Shown here piece after piece: positions 54,101 to 62,916 of a DNA stretch of 64,000 nt (within the stretch, counting starts at the first letter, position 1; each line of letters opens with the position of its first letter). This DNA is from Mesocentrotus franciscanus. Its lineage: Eukaryota; Echinodermata; Echinoidea; Camarodonta; Strongylocentrotidae. The notes below the pieces were generated by a model. The model was not told the DNA's origin, searched no databases, and saw only the letters and a program-made list of their open reading frames with translations. The translations under genes and the position numbers were made by a program. Where the stretch lies: assembly GCA_037976565.1 (NCBI GenBank), contig CP137680.1:14434325-14498324 (forward strand), read 5' to 3'.

Positions 54101-56429
54101 GGATTACAATCAAACTTGAATTTTAAAAATTGCTTCCATTTTGGTTTGTAAAATTGCTCTATGGCGGAGGCATCATCGACTGCGCGCAGTTGAAGTTCCA
54201 TCTAGTTCTCTCAAATATCTGATTTTTTAAGGAGATTCAGTCTGTTTTTTTGTGTCAAGAGGTTGGCATCTCTGTACATGCAGTTTAGTGGGCTGAGCCT
54301 GTGTTGCACCTAGTTGCTTAATATACTTGTAGCTAGTTAGCTACCAATATAATAATGTAGCTACAATGATCTTTATGATAGGTAGCTATGCTACCCAAAT
54401 TTGGACCTGAAAGGGAAAGCTCCTGGAATGATCTTGAAAAATGACTTTAAACTTTAAACAGGCACTCGTGAGACATGGACCCTCGTTTCTTCGTTATTGA
54501 CGACAAAACAATTTTTTTTCTATACAGGGGTTGTATAGTAATATATTTGGAATAATTATATTTAGGGTGCATGTATAGTTGAACATTTTCCTGAGTGAAA
54601 ATAAAACGAGGTAGGGGACCTCGCAAGATACGTCACAGAGTTGCCAATTTGTGTTTGATGGATCGCAACTTCAACAATTCATAACTTTCTTATTTTCAAT
54701 CAGAATTTGCTCAAACTTTGACTGATCCGTTCCTCTAATTGTTCTGCTTCTATTTAAACCAACTTAATGTCAGGGTGGACTTCCTCTGTCAGTGTTGTTG
54801 TTTAGCAGTGTTAATACTTGTTTATTTTAGGTCCAGGAGAGTGTGTGGTGAGAGACAAGTTCCTAATCATGAGCAGTGATCCAGGAGATACATCTTTCAA
54901 AACCACCTCAGAGATCACCTACTTCTGGAAGAGTGTCAAAATAGAAGATGTCATTGAGCATAGGTAAGGCCTTCAGAGTTAAAGCATGTCTGCACTACTT
55001 GTAGCTACTTGCGACCTCTATATAGCCAACAATGCCTAAGTGGTGACCGTTGATCCCCCATGGTCCCCCTTTTCTTATGTTAATTGAGAGCTGATTTGAT
55101 GAGATAACCACCTGCCAGTGCCCAGCAGGGTGGTCTAATCCCTCCTGGCCAAACTAGTGCAGACAGGCTTTAAAGGCTGAAAATTTGTGCTGCAGAACGA
55201 TGAAATGGCATGTACAGATTTCTCTTCAGTTTTTACAAGTTTGAAGGGCTTATATTTTGCGGCGTCGGTACTCGGTTGGCATTTTAGTTTTGTTTCACTT
55301 CTTGAATAGCATCTCACTAGAATTATATTGTTAAAATATTGTACATTGCGGTGCAGTAGCTTTCAAAGCATTCATTGTTTGGTATGGTCTAACATGTAAA
55401 ACCTTACTTGGCCTTGAGGGAGTGTTCTAAAATCAAGGGTCGAAGATGGTGAAAGGGTGATACGATGTATGACCAAAATGATTGTGACTGATTCCAATGA
55501 TTTGCAATAGCAGCACTGTGGTTCATTTTCTGTATTGCATATGAAAAAAAAAACATGCAGGATGATGAGAAGACACTTCATCTGATTTGAATACAAATTA
55601 GGAGGTAACTTTTTAGGCAAGGTTGATTGTAGTTGTATTTTTATGATTTTTGTCAGGATGAGCTGTATATTCAATCCCTTGATGACCAAAAAAGGAGAGC
55701 CATTGCAACAGACGGATAAGAACATGCAGACCGTCCTGAAAAAGGTGAGAATAACAGATAGCTATTAAAATCCATTATATTTCTTTTTAGAAAAAGGTAC
55801 AGACCGCAGGGCTGTATATTGTACAACTTTACTCATAGTGGAAGATTTTCTGACCTATATATTGTCAAAATTTGATATTAGATAGATATTTGATAGCAGA
55901 TAGAGAGATTGTCACGTAATTACAACTTTAAAAAATCAAAAAAAATCAAGATATTAAACAAATTAAAGAGTAAAGGTAGAATGAAATTCCAAGTTTTATT
56001 TGATGAAAGTGTGTTCAAAATTAGAAACGGAATTATAGCAGGATTTCATAGGATGATGACGGAATGCATTATGTGAGAATGTTTATTTTTGTTTGACAAC
56101 TGTGTATATTAGGGAATTTTATTTAAAAATGTTTGAATTTTGGAAGTTGAATTTGATGATGATGCATACATACACGAAGGAATATACTTTCTAAACCTTC
56201 TTTTATATTTGGACAGTTGAAATCAATGGAAGAGCAGATGTGCGAGTTAAGGAGAGAGAATTCCAGGATGATCTGGTTGCAAAGTCTTCTCTTCCTCATC
56301 ATCACATTGGTCTTCCTCTACACCTTCATCTTCAAAACCAACGAGGGCGCTGTGCTAGCTCCAGCTCCAGCGTCACCTTGCATCGAGGCCACTGAGAAGT
56401 TCTTACGAGGAGCACGAGAGGGCTTGTAA
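36354..56429 (+). CDS. MOSPD2: Motile sperm domain-containing protein 2 (MOSPD2), complete, 16 exons
   Basis: Exons: 36354-36407, 37894-37951, 39278-39430, 39995-40081, 42220-42374, 43415-43475, 43902-43940, 45104-45228, 46512-46724, 49502-49576, 50427-50497, 51229-51337, 52823-52919, 54831-54963, 55657-55744, 56217-56429. All have GT-AG sites with matching phases, giving 1731 nt and 576 residues (human protein 518). Order: CRAL-TRIO domain (about 50-245), acidic linker (about 250-315), MSP/VAP-like domain (about 360-480), membrane anchor near the C-terminus. MOSPD2 is a tail-anchored ER protein whose MSP domain binds FFAT motifs of partners on other organelles, forming membrane contacts. The ATG is the first in frame, in a good context (aacATGG). 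AATAAA at 56581 may end the transcript. Confidence 0.96.
37196..37605. repeat. (GAA)n/(GGA)n purine tract in MOSPD2 intron 1
   Basis: GAA units, then about 70 bp of GGA, then about 80 uninterrupted GAA triplets (roughly 37322-37562), then mixed purines. All purines are on the + strand for about 400 bp. It generates poly-E/K and poly-F frames that are not genes. Confidence 0.97.
37894..45228 (+). CDS. MOSPD2: MOSPD2 exons 2-8: N-terminal helix and CRAL-TRIO domain
   Basis: Exon 2 is helical and charged (NIEELRRKFFEENAQ). Exon 3 begins DPDFDPRDFDWIRSSDAYMY and carries KLTRILKWRKEYGVN, a CRAL-TRIO N-lobe pattern. Exons 5-8 give the lipid-pocket core: ENQMWAKKMTVYWLNKL, HRIVVLEDMSGAG, DIDLVRFKIQCFELYFPALV, the hallmark DMPWILN, then IKFIRGKEVQTYIATDSLPA with the terminal HMGGT. 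The ligand is not deducible. Exon 7 is only 39 nt. Confidence 0.93.
38003..38298. mobile_element. MITE with AACCCATTAGCAACTA termini
   Basis: Left TTAACCCATTAGCAACTAGA and right TAGTTGCTAATGGGTCAA are inverted. About 296 bp, in MOSPD2 intron 2, with a GC-rich 3' half (GGGCGGTTTCGGGCGG). Confidence 0.8.
41801..41846. repeat. Interstitial telomere-like CCCTAA repeats
   Basis: TCTAACCCTAAACCCTAACC continues as imperfect CCCTAA units for about 45 bp in MOSPD2 intron 4. A weaker relative (AACCGTAACCCTAAACCTAA) lies at about 4505-4540. Confidence 0.85.
42331..42543. repeat. Tandem duplication covering the end of MOSPD2 exon 5 and its donor
   Basis: The stretch from GTAGAGGATATG-like sequence through GGTGCAGGGGTCTCTAATAT, the donor GGTGAGTGAG and TTTAAAGGGTACC occurs twice with a shift of 107 bp (42331-42437 and 42438-42543) and few differences. 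The second copy lacks the start of the exon and has no acceptor, so it is an exon-end pseudo-copy. Confidence 0.92.
42646..42772. mobile_element. Palindrome of a family-H-like element (copy D)
   Basis: GGGCCAAATAATGCAC at the left pairs with GTGCATTATTTCGGCCC at the right, through CTGGATATACC / GGTATATCCAG, with a GC-rich centre. Downstream at 42833-42865 is ACCAATAG..TATATATATG, resembling the CCAAT/TATA tail of other palindrome-headed elements. Confidence 0.7.
43114..43156. other. Short hairpin, about 18-bp stem
   Basis: AACCTGCGCATGGAACTAAC followed by GGTTCCATGCGCAGGGTT, with a loop of about 7 nt. In MOSPD2 intron 5. Confidence 0.7.
43669..43832. mobile_element. MITE with CAGGGTCCCGTAGCATAAAA termini
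   Basis: Left CAGGGTCCCGTAGCATAAAA and right TTTTATGCAACAGGTCCCTGG are inverted over about 45 bp, with internal TTGATGGTAACT-type repeats and TTACCATGGTAGTTACC. About 164 bp, ending 70 bp before exon 43902. Confidence 0.85.
44066..44144. repeat. Inverted repeat, 25-bp arms
   Basis: AATAGGAAATCACTGTTATTTTGCT and its exact inverse flank about 30 bp. Unidentified; possibly one end of a MITE. Confidence 0.8.
44440..44930. mobile_element. Palindrome-headed element (family H-like, copy E)
   Basis: Palindrome 44440-44617 (TATACAAATAATGAATGCTT opposite AACATTCATTATTTG..TATAC). A CpG-bearing body follows (GCGTCAGATGCGCGCAG; ACCAAAAATGCACGG twice), and the tail is CCTCCAATCAAATGACAAGG..GTTGTATAAACAGG. 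Confidence 0.7.
45518..46150. repeat. (ATC)n array with ~290-bp higher-order duplication in MOSPD2 intron 8
   Basis: About 630 bp of imperfect CAT/CAC triplets. A composite block (CACCACCATTTTCATCAT ... TTATTATCATTGTTGCCATC ... ATCACTATTAAT) occurs at about 45594 and again at about 45885, with a third partial near 46085. The poly-I/H/M/D frames here are artefacts. Confidence 0.93.
46512..49576 (+). CDS. MOSPD2: MOSPD2 exons 9-10: acidic low-complexity linker
   Basis: Exon 9 starts DPYEWVYIPGETEMEDAEE and runs into a near-pure glutamate tract (about residues 265-285) encoded by (GAG)n, then SFRSVNGDADPS. Exon 10 continues with VHFHDDVDGKENVDPDHSSS. It is a disordered connector between the lipid-binding and MSP domains. 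The triplet-repeat coding makes its length likely polymorphic. Confidence 0.9.
46778..46942 (+). mobile_element. S1 SINE, 5'-truncated with internal deletion
   Basis: GGTAGGAATACTCCCCAGGG and GATGGTGCACATTGTGCGTG match the inverse of the copy at 13540. The conserved 3' domain is deleted between CTGGGGT and AAATCCAGATTGTTGTTATT. Confidence 0.85.
47060..47345. repeat. C-rich low-complexity patches
   Basis: Runs of 9-13 C (47078, 47256) separated by ordinary AT-rich DNA in MOSPD2 intron 9. Confidence 0.8.
48939..49246. mobile_element. Palindromic MITE family P1, copy 2
   Basis: ATAGACCATTTTCGTAATGT at the left and TTACATTACACAAATGGTCT at the right, with central CCAGGTAGGACAAAC / GGCTTGCCCTACC. 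Clearest boundaries of the family, about 308 bp. Confidence 0.88.
50427..55744 (+). CDS. MOSPD2: MOSPD2 exons 11-15: MSP (VAP-like, FFAT-binding) domain
   Basis: The domain begins near LVTIRPGEYLVFEPPAS and continues ISASLTITNTTAKKVVYK. Next is the signature KMKITNPERYKVRPSMGPIN, matching the VAP pattern K.KTT.P..Y.VRP..G.I.PG that forms the FFAT-binding groove, then KFLIMSSDPGD and a final strand ITYFWKSV. Exon 15 is polar (MTKKGEPLQQTDKNMQTVLK) and leads to the anchor. Confidence 0.93.
50575..51146. repeat. (CAC/ATC)n array with ~70-bp composite unit
   Basis: CACAAGCACCACCAAGACCATTACC-type blocks recur near 50790, 50870 and 50930. A nearly pure (ATC)n run follows (about 51000-51142) in MOSPD2 intron 11, ending about 85 bp before the next exon. 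Confidence 0.95.
52093..52496. mobile_element. TTAA-flanked MITE, family T5
   Basis: TTAAAGGTAAAGACCAGTTT at the left; CCAGATCTGGTCTTTATCTTTAA at the right. 404 bp, in the intron before MOSPD2 exon 52823. Confidence 0.85.
52528..52740 (-). mobile_element. tRNA-head SINE, family S2 (best copy)
   Basis: The - strand head reads TGAGGCACGATGGCTCAGTG GTAGAGCAGTGG, with an A box TGGCTCAGTGG as in many tRNAs and a slightly mutated B box (GGGTTCAAAAC). The body has AAGTCCCCCGGAGAGG and a (TTTG/TTGG)-type tail at 52520-52540. Confidence 0.82.
53231..54205. mobile_element. Non-autonomous Helitron/Helentron-like element with 150-bp tandem repeats
   Basis: Starts with a hairpin (TGCCTCCGCTACAACGTAGC then CGGAGGCA) and GTCCGTCCGTACGTACGTACG. 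Five full units of about 150 bp follow plus a partial one (CGTGATCGCGTTATCTCAAG at about 53324, 53474, 53624, 53774, 53918, 54069). It ends GGCGGAGGCAT..ACTGCGCGCAGT then CTAG before TT. A 3' hairpin a few bases upstream of CTAG, with no target duplication, fits Helitron-type ends. Tandem-repeat-bearing small elements of this kind are known in marine invertebrates. In MOSPD2 intron 13. Confidence 0.65.
54605..54785. mobile_element. T1-family right-end fragment
   Basis: GATACGTCACAGAGTTGCCA, CAACAATTCATAACTTTCTTATT and TTAATGTCAGGGTGGACTTC match 20725-20880. The left half is missing. It ends 45 bp before MOSPD2 exon 54831. Confidence 0.75.
54979..55173. mobile_element. 195-bp TTAA-ended MITE, family T7, copy 2
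   Basis: TTAAAGCATGTCTGCACTAC to GTGCAGACAGGCTTTAA, matching the copy at 8771-8965 throughout. It begins 15 bp after the MOSPD2 exon 14 donor. Confidence 0.9.
56217..56429 (+). CDS. MOSPD2: MOSPD2 terminal exon: coiled coil and C-terminal membrane anchor
   Basis: Enters in phase 0 after ttggacag with a short heptad-like stretch (EEQMCELRRENSRM). A single hydrophobic helix follows, WLQSLLFLIITLVFLYTFIF, and then about 40 residues ending FLRGAREGL. The tail after the anchor is longer than usual for a minimal tail-anchored protein but still short. Stop TAA at 56427-56429. Confidence 0.93.
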   Translation: MKSMEEQMCELRRENSRMIWLQSLLFLIITLVFLYTFIFKTNEGAVLAPAPASPCIEATEKFLRGAREGL

Positions 56430-57640
56430 TCTAAAAAGAACTTTAAGTTTATCTTTTTATTGAACTAATTCAAAGAGAGTGAGAATGAGAGTGAGAATGA
56501 AAGCGAGAATGAAAGTCAGAGTGAATGTTTGATAGGATGGGAGAAGAGTGATAGTGAGAGGGTGAAATTAAGGAATATAGAATAAAGGGGAAAAGAGAGG
56601 TTGTAAAGCCAAGTGCTGTAATTGTGTTCAATGTTAAATGTACCCAGAAAACATGCCCGTTACGTCCGTCAACAAAGAAAAATCATTCTCCTACTTTGTA
56701 GGAGTTTTTGAGCAGGCACTCTCAAAAGTTTTTTTTAATTTTTTGGAGGTCTTATTTCATTTCACTGAAAAGGCAGGACAAACATGTGTCTTGTAATGCA
56801 ATTTTTAAATCAAGGTACCCTGTTTGCATTTCTCAATAATTAACTGCCTATTTAATAACTGTCATGTGGAGTGAAAATCAAATTCAATAGGTTCAGGATG
56901 ATTTGACTTGGAAATCACGGCAATAATTTTATTGACAAAGCTAGGCTAACAAAATCTCACCATGGATGAAAGCTTTGAAGTACCGTAAGGTGACTGATCA
57001 TTTCTATGAAGTATTTCTTTGTCTTTGTTTTGATAATTTTGATAATCTAAAGCTTCATTATATTGAATTGGACTTCCTTTGTCAATATTTTTATTTTAAG
57101 AAACAAATGCTGATCAATAAATTGCTCTTTTATTGGACTATGCAAGATATTTGTCCAATAGTTTCCACGTAAGACAACTTGTATTATTATAAACATCTTG
57201 ATCATGTTCTTTCATACCGAGTTATCTTGTACTATTGTGTTCCCCAGTGTGTGAGAATAGGGTCCAAGTGCCAATTACTGTCAGCCATTTTATTTGATAG
57301 AGAAAAGAAGCAAAAATTAAAAAGACAGTTTTTATGTAATTTAACTTCGATGTGTAACTATTTATAATTTTGTAAAGTTCTATTATGGATGCCATGTAAT
57401 GCAATAATTGTTTTTCTAACCTCAGTAAATATTTTAATAATTTTTTACACGTTTATGCATGCTCCTTCACATTGGAGGTACCTTTTTTTTAAAAATAAGA
57501 TTTATTTTTATTATTTCATTTATTTTTAAATAATGATTAGTGGAATACCTTTTTGTATTTTGTTTGCTTACATAAGTGTAGTAAACAGCCATGTTGGTGC
57601 ATGTGGTACAGCTTATTTATATAATTATTTTAAACCTCTC
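56430..57640. other. MOSPD2 3'UTR/flank
   Basis: GAGA-rich start (56475-56570), then AATAAA at 56581. The remainder is AT-rich with no gene recognised. A second AATAAA is near 57115. Confidence 0.5.
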
Positions 57641-58245
57641 CGGGGCAGTATTCTGAAAGCTCGCTTAGTGCTCAATTAGTGTTCAATTAGCAAATCGGTA
57701 TTCTGAACGCTCACTAGAGTCCCCATTTCCAGTTGGCAGGAGTTGCGTTGCCAATTTGCTTTCAGAATTCCGATTTGGCGGTCTATTAGCACTCAATTAA
57801 CTTGAGGACTTAAAGGCATCGTTTAGCAATGTTAAATCTGAGATGCATGGCCCTACGTGTTATCAGTGTCTGTGATATGGTGTAATATTGAAGCCCTAAA
57901 AAAAATTGCGCTTCAAAATGATCATGAAGTGCCTCAAAAAAGTACAAATCTTTGAGTGACCGGTTTTACCATACTCATTTTCCTCAATAGACTGTTGTGT
58001 TATAAAAACCGTTAGGAAAAAGAAAAATGAAATTTCGATTTCCAATCATAAATATCTTGATAATCAGACAGGCAATCAGCTTGTAAAAGTCATGGGATTC
58101 CTGACTGACCGAAAGGTTTATAATTATGATTGCAGCATGAGCTAAATCCAGGATTTTGTTTCAGAATCTGAGGCAATGTTACCAAGTCCCTTTAAAAGGA
58201 AAGTTAAAAGGGAAGTTAAGTTAGGCTTTCCGAATACCGTCCCTG
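57641..58245. mobile_element. MITE with CGGGGCAGTATTCTGAAAGC ends, carrying a nested T4 element
   Basis: Left end CGGGGCAGTATTCTGAAAGC and right end GGCTTTCCGAATACCGTCCCTG are inverted. Between them, 57810-58195 is a T4 MITE inserted at TTAA, so the host element is the older. Confidence 0.8.
57810..58195 (+). mobile_element. TTAA-flanked MITE, family T4, copy 3 (nested)
   Basis: TTAAAGGCATCGTTTAGCAA at the left and CAAGTCCCTTTAA at the right. Interior inverted relative to copies at 17544 and 25358. Confidence 0.88.
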
Positions 58246-59375
58246 CTAACTATGCATTTGGAAAACACTCTGTTTTTTCTAGTGTTCTGATATTTGTTAG
58301 ATTAATCTGATGTATATGCTTAGTATTATAGTATTATATCAAAAGTAGCTCTGTCCTCACAAGTTATTGCTCTTGCCATTCGTTAATGTGTTATGTAACA
58401 TTCCATATAGGATATAGGTATATGGTAGGTTTTTACTTGTACTTACTTACTATGCTATCACGAATGCTGTAAACCAGAACTAGAATTGCATGAAAAATTC
58501 GCAAAATTTGTTGAGTGGTCGAGATTCGTTAAAGTTTCATACCGCTAATTAATTTGTCACATTTGTCACAACAATTAATGGAAATTTTGCCATGAAAATG
58601 GCTGTCATTAAGTAATCGCAACAGTCTCATGTCATGAAATTTTCTGTTATTACATTATCTATATTAAAGAAGTGTTAGAAAACTATTGGCTTGTTCTCGG
58701 TCAGTTTTCACCATTCAAAACGATTAATCAACCCTATCAATAACTACTTCTTTCTTATCAGGGACAGGGAAGAAGTTGTGATATGTCTGTATGTGTTTGC
58801 CTTTGGATGATATGTATTGGTCTTTGCCAACCACCCCATCTACTTCTTTTTGTGTATCCATCTCTGAGACTATCAATATCATCTGTTACATACAGAGTGT
58901 AAACAATGCCAAAAATAGGAACGTGGCATAGACTATCTGATGAATATATGGCAGGCCAGGGCTAATTATGACTAGTTGGCCCCTTTAATTAAGTACTATA
59001 TCTTTCTTTTGCAGCTTCATCACATTGAATATGAAATATTGGTAAACAAAGAATATTTTAAAGAGTTCTTCACATTTGATAAAAGTGTGAGGTTGAACAG
59101 GGTATCTACTGCCTAGAATATAAGGTCGGGGATTAGGGGAGTGTAGTTCGTCTGCTGAGAGGCATAAGGACAGGAACTCTGTTTTTAAATGGCATGAAAT
59201 AACATCCTTCTGGCTTTGAGTGGACGAGCTGAGAATATAAATAGTAATCTATACCGTCTATTATCCTATAACACATATTCATATATTGAAGCTGAATAGT
59301 CTGTATTCTACTAATAAACCAGTTTGTAGATACCACCTGCACATCACATGGGCAGATAAAGGTTGTTTATACAAA
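58246..59375. other. AT-rich intergenic DNA
   Basis: No gene or repeat recognised. Confidence 0.5.
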
Positions 59376-60327
59376 ATAGACCACTTTCATAATGTAATCA
59401 AATCTGATGCATATGTCTTTATGAAGTGCCTCTTTCATCTGTTACAACTAATTGTATTTCAATAGTCAGAATGCGAATTGCATACATTCCGTGTTGTTTG
59501 GTAGGACAAACTCTATGGCTTGCCCTACCTAACAACACGTAATATATGCATTTTGCATTCTGACTATTGAAATACAATTATTCATTACAGGTGAATGAAG
59601 TATTTGTATTGAGGCATTTCCTAAAGATGTATGCTTTAAATTTGGTTACATTACAAAAATGGTCTCTTGTAAACCCCACCAAGATGAATACTGGATACGT
59701 GTTTATGAAAAGTTATGTGATCGTTATTCATTTATGCGCCAACGGTACATTCTATGGAACAGAGAAGGAAGTATTCTTCTCGAGAGGATAAACAAAAGAT
59801 ATTCATGAAGCACCTCCATGACTTTGGCAGTGATTATTCTAAAATACACCAAGTGGGGCTTTTCCATGTTTAAAAGATCTGTGGGTATTCTTTTGTACCA
59901 TCTGCTAATAGACCATTTTCGTAATGTAATCAAATTCAATGCACAAATCTTTGTTAGGTGCCTTGTTGCAAATTATTTCATTCACCTGTTACGAATAATT
60001 GTATTTCAAAAGTCAGTATGCAAATTGAATACATTAATGGTTGCTAGGTAGGACAAACATTATGGCTTGTCTTACCTAACAACACGTAACATTACGAAAA
60101 TGGTTAATAGACCGTTTTACTAACATATTCAAATTTTATGCATACTTTTTAAACAATGTGAATTGCAAACATTCCTTGTTGTTAGGTAAGAAAAGCCATG
60201 TTTGTCTAACCTAGCAACAATTAATGTATGCAATTCGCATTCTGACTATTGAAATGTGAATGAAATAATTTGAGGCACTGAACAAAGATATGTGCATAAA
60301 TTTGATTACATTAAGAAAATAGTCTAT
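59376..60327. mobile_element. Cluster of three P1 MITE copies
   Basis: Copies at 59376-59670, 59907-60112 and 60106-60327, the last two sharing the AATAGACC junction. Each has the GTAGGACAAAC..GGCTTGCC centre or its remnant. The last copy has a P2-type left end (GACCGTTTTACTAACATATTC) and a P1-type right end. Confidence 0.8.
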
Positions 60328-60754
60328 GACCCGGCCTGGGTCTGTTAAAGATTATGTTTAAACAAAGAAAAAACTTGGACCTCAGACCAACTTCCTTTGT
60401 TAAACCAGATTTTGCATCTGGTTTAAATTTTAGTACAATACGGGTCAACGAGTCCGTATTGTTTGTTTGTTTATTCTACATGCCTAATTAGGTTTACTGA
60501 ATATGATGCAATATAATTATGATGTGACGTTTGATTGTATATGAAAGGAACTATTAATTTTGTTTGTGAAACTTGGATAAAAAGAAATATTGGTATTGTA
60601 TATAAATTGTATATCCAAAGCTCTTATTTTTGTAAAGATTTGCAAAATGAAATAAATTTATGATGATTAACCTGAAACAAGTTGGCTTGTGATTATTCAT
60701 GATATCTACTCATATCTTTGTCTAAAATGCTTATTATTGGCACCCTATTTCCAA

Positions 60755-61475
60755 ATAGACCAGTGTACTAACATATTCATATTGATGGATTTTTCTTTCC
60801 TGAGGACCTAGTGACGAGTTACCCTGTTATTAAAGGTATTACAAAGTTTTGGTATGGGGTCATGAAATTGGTTCAAATGAACATATTGGAAGCATATGCG
60901 ATTTTACAATATTCAATGATCGTTGTCGCGGTTGAAATCGAGTCTAAAGTGATGAAATTGTAAATAATAAACTCTTTATGTTGTATAGCGCCCTCTCAAG
61001 ACTGATATTACTTTAGCTTTAAAACAATGTTTCTTGACTACAATCGACCGATTTGCTATTCCCATTTGGAAATTATATATCAGAACTGCATATTCTGAGA
61101 TTTTCATGGTCGCAGCTACCATGGAATGGCCGTAGGCGCTGTTTGAAATATTTGAAATTTACCGGGAGCACCGGTAAATTTTGATTATTCAATTTGCTCG
61201 AAAGCAGAAGTGTTTTAGGGGCTAAATTTGTTAGTGCTTATAATACATCCACAGGGGCATCCAAATATATCAAAAATTTAAAGAATTACTATCCATCCAA
61301 TTTCAAAATTTCCCAAAACTTTGTATTACCTTTAATGAATGAACTACAATACTTGGAATCCAGTCTGCATTTGTTGCTATGTTGGGCAAACAACAAGCAA
61401 GCTTTCAGGTTGTAAAGAACAACCTTTGTTTAAAAAGTTTGCATAAAATTTGAATATGTTAGTAAACCGGTCTAT
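60755..61475. mobile_element. MITE family P2 copy split by a TTAA element
   Basis: Ends ATAGACCAGTGTACTAACAT and ATGTTAGTAAACCGGTCTAT. The interior matches 4570-4818 except for the insertion at 60830-61335. Confidence 0.88.
60830..61335. mobile_element. TTAA-flanked MITE, family T6 (nested, with verified empty site)
   Basis: TTAAAGGTATTACAAAGTTT at the left and AAAACTTTGTATTACCTTTAA at the right. The 498-bp insert plus one TTAA copy is absent from the related host copy at 4570-4818. Confidence 0.92.
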
Positions 61476-61601
61476 AAGTAATACCTGTGAGGATCTTATT
61501 CAAATTAGAATTTTTGTTTTGTGAGCCCAGTTATGTACAGGTGCTTATGTAGATCTCCACTTCAATAGATGGATAGTCCAGTGTAAACAAGAGATAGGTT
61601 C

Positions 61602-62635
61602 TGTCAGGTGTATAGAATTGCAGACTCTTTGTATGACATATTTTCATTTGGGTGTGCTGGTCAAAATGCACAGACAGCTCACTTTGATATTTGATGCTGG
61701 AGAGAGAGGTCTGTTACAGTTTTGGGGGGTGTTTTCAAGGAAAGGACCAGGGCGTGGTGCCAACACAGTGCTGAGACCGTTTGCCTCTTCTCAATGCCGA
61801 ATTGTAAGCAAAGTACATTTGTATACATCATTGTAAACCTATGTCATTTCTATATGCTTATAACATGTTTATTTACTTGAAAGAGGATAGATATGAAGCT
61901 GTTTTATTACCAAATGATATGTATTTCTTGTCTGGCCGAGTCCTTTAAAATATGGATAGTTATGATAATGTTGGAAATTCAATGAATACAAGTTGTATTT
62001 TTGCGTTTTCAGTCGTGTTAATTTTAGGACCTATGCCGTTAAGATTTTGGTCTTTTCTTATTTTAGACGGCGGTCAACCTCGGCCTACCTATAGGTCAAC
62101 CTCGGCCAAGCTAGGTCAAAGTCATGTTACTCAAGGTCATTCAAGGTGAATGACTGGCAGGTCACCACAAGTTGGTATTTGCATGCTGCTAATCGTTAGA
62201 TAGGTCGTCAGTGCCCACAGCTATTTCCAGGACTGAGAAGACCTTCTGCATAGTTTATCTTCAACCAGATCAACAGGGTGCGTCTCTCAACTGTTAATCA
62301 TGGCAGTCACTCGCCGTCGCCATTGATCATTCTCTAGCTCCTTCGTCGTCGCAGTCGACGTTTGTCGTATAGCTTCTCTTCAGTCCTTGAATTCTTCCTT
62401 CATAGTTGGAGTCTGGGCTAAGTCATAGTATAAACGTTAAATCTACGGAATTATAGTATTTGATCCATACTCTCATAAACTCAGAGAAGACAAACATTAA
62501 TTTAAACTTCATATCATGATCTTATTACACGATACTGAAGTATATTATTGAATGCCTGTATTGTATTTGCAGTTACTTATTATTTCGTAAACGACATTGA
62601 TATGATGTGTCCTACGCGAGCAATCGCACGTGACA
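61602..62635 (+). repeat. Putative 5' LTR of a retrotransposon
   Basis: Starts TGTCAGGTGTATAG and ends GCACGTGACA, giving a TGTCA..TGACA inverted terminus. Two bases later a tRNA-Pro-like primer site begins, the spacing seen in many retroelements. The 3' LTR is outside the window, so the start is inferred from the terminal match only. Confidence 0.5.
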
Positions 62636-62637
62636 TT

Positions 62638-62655
62638 TGGGGGCTTGTCTGGGAG
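62638..62655 (+). other. Putative primer-binding site (tRNA-Pro-like)
   Basis: TGGGGGCTTGTCTGGGAG differs at three positions from the complement of the tRNA-Pro 3' end (TGGGGGCTCGTCCGGGAT). It lies TT after the CA-ended LTR. Confidence 0.65.
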
Positions 62656-62916
62656 GCACTTGGCTGTAAAATTCCTAGTAAAATCCAAGGATTGTTAAGT
62701 TTTGTAGTGAGAAATTGTCATGTTTGTGAGATATTTATATCTTATTGTTCTGATCACTCTTTTTCAGGTCAGTAATATTTAAGGAGACAGGAACACCTGC
62801 AGTCGCACTGGGGTTGCAAGTACCTGGCACCTTCTATAGGGGTTTGGTGAGCAATTCACTTTTATATGAAGAGTCTGTAAACCTCTCATACCTGTTATTG
62901 TAGTAGTTAGTGTAAA

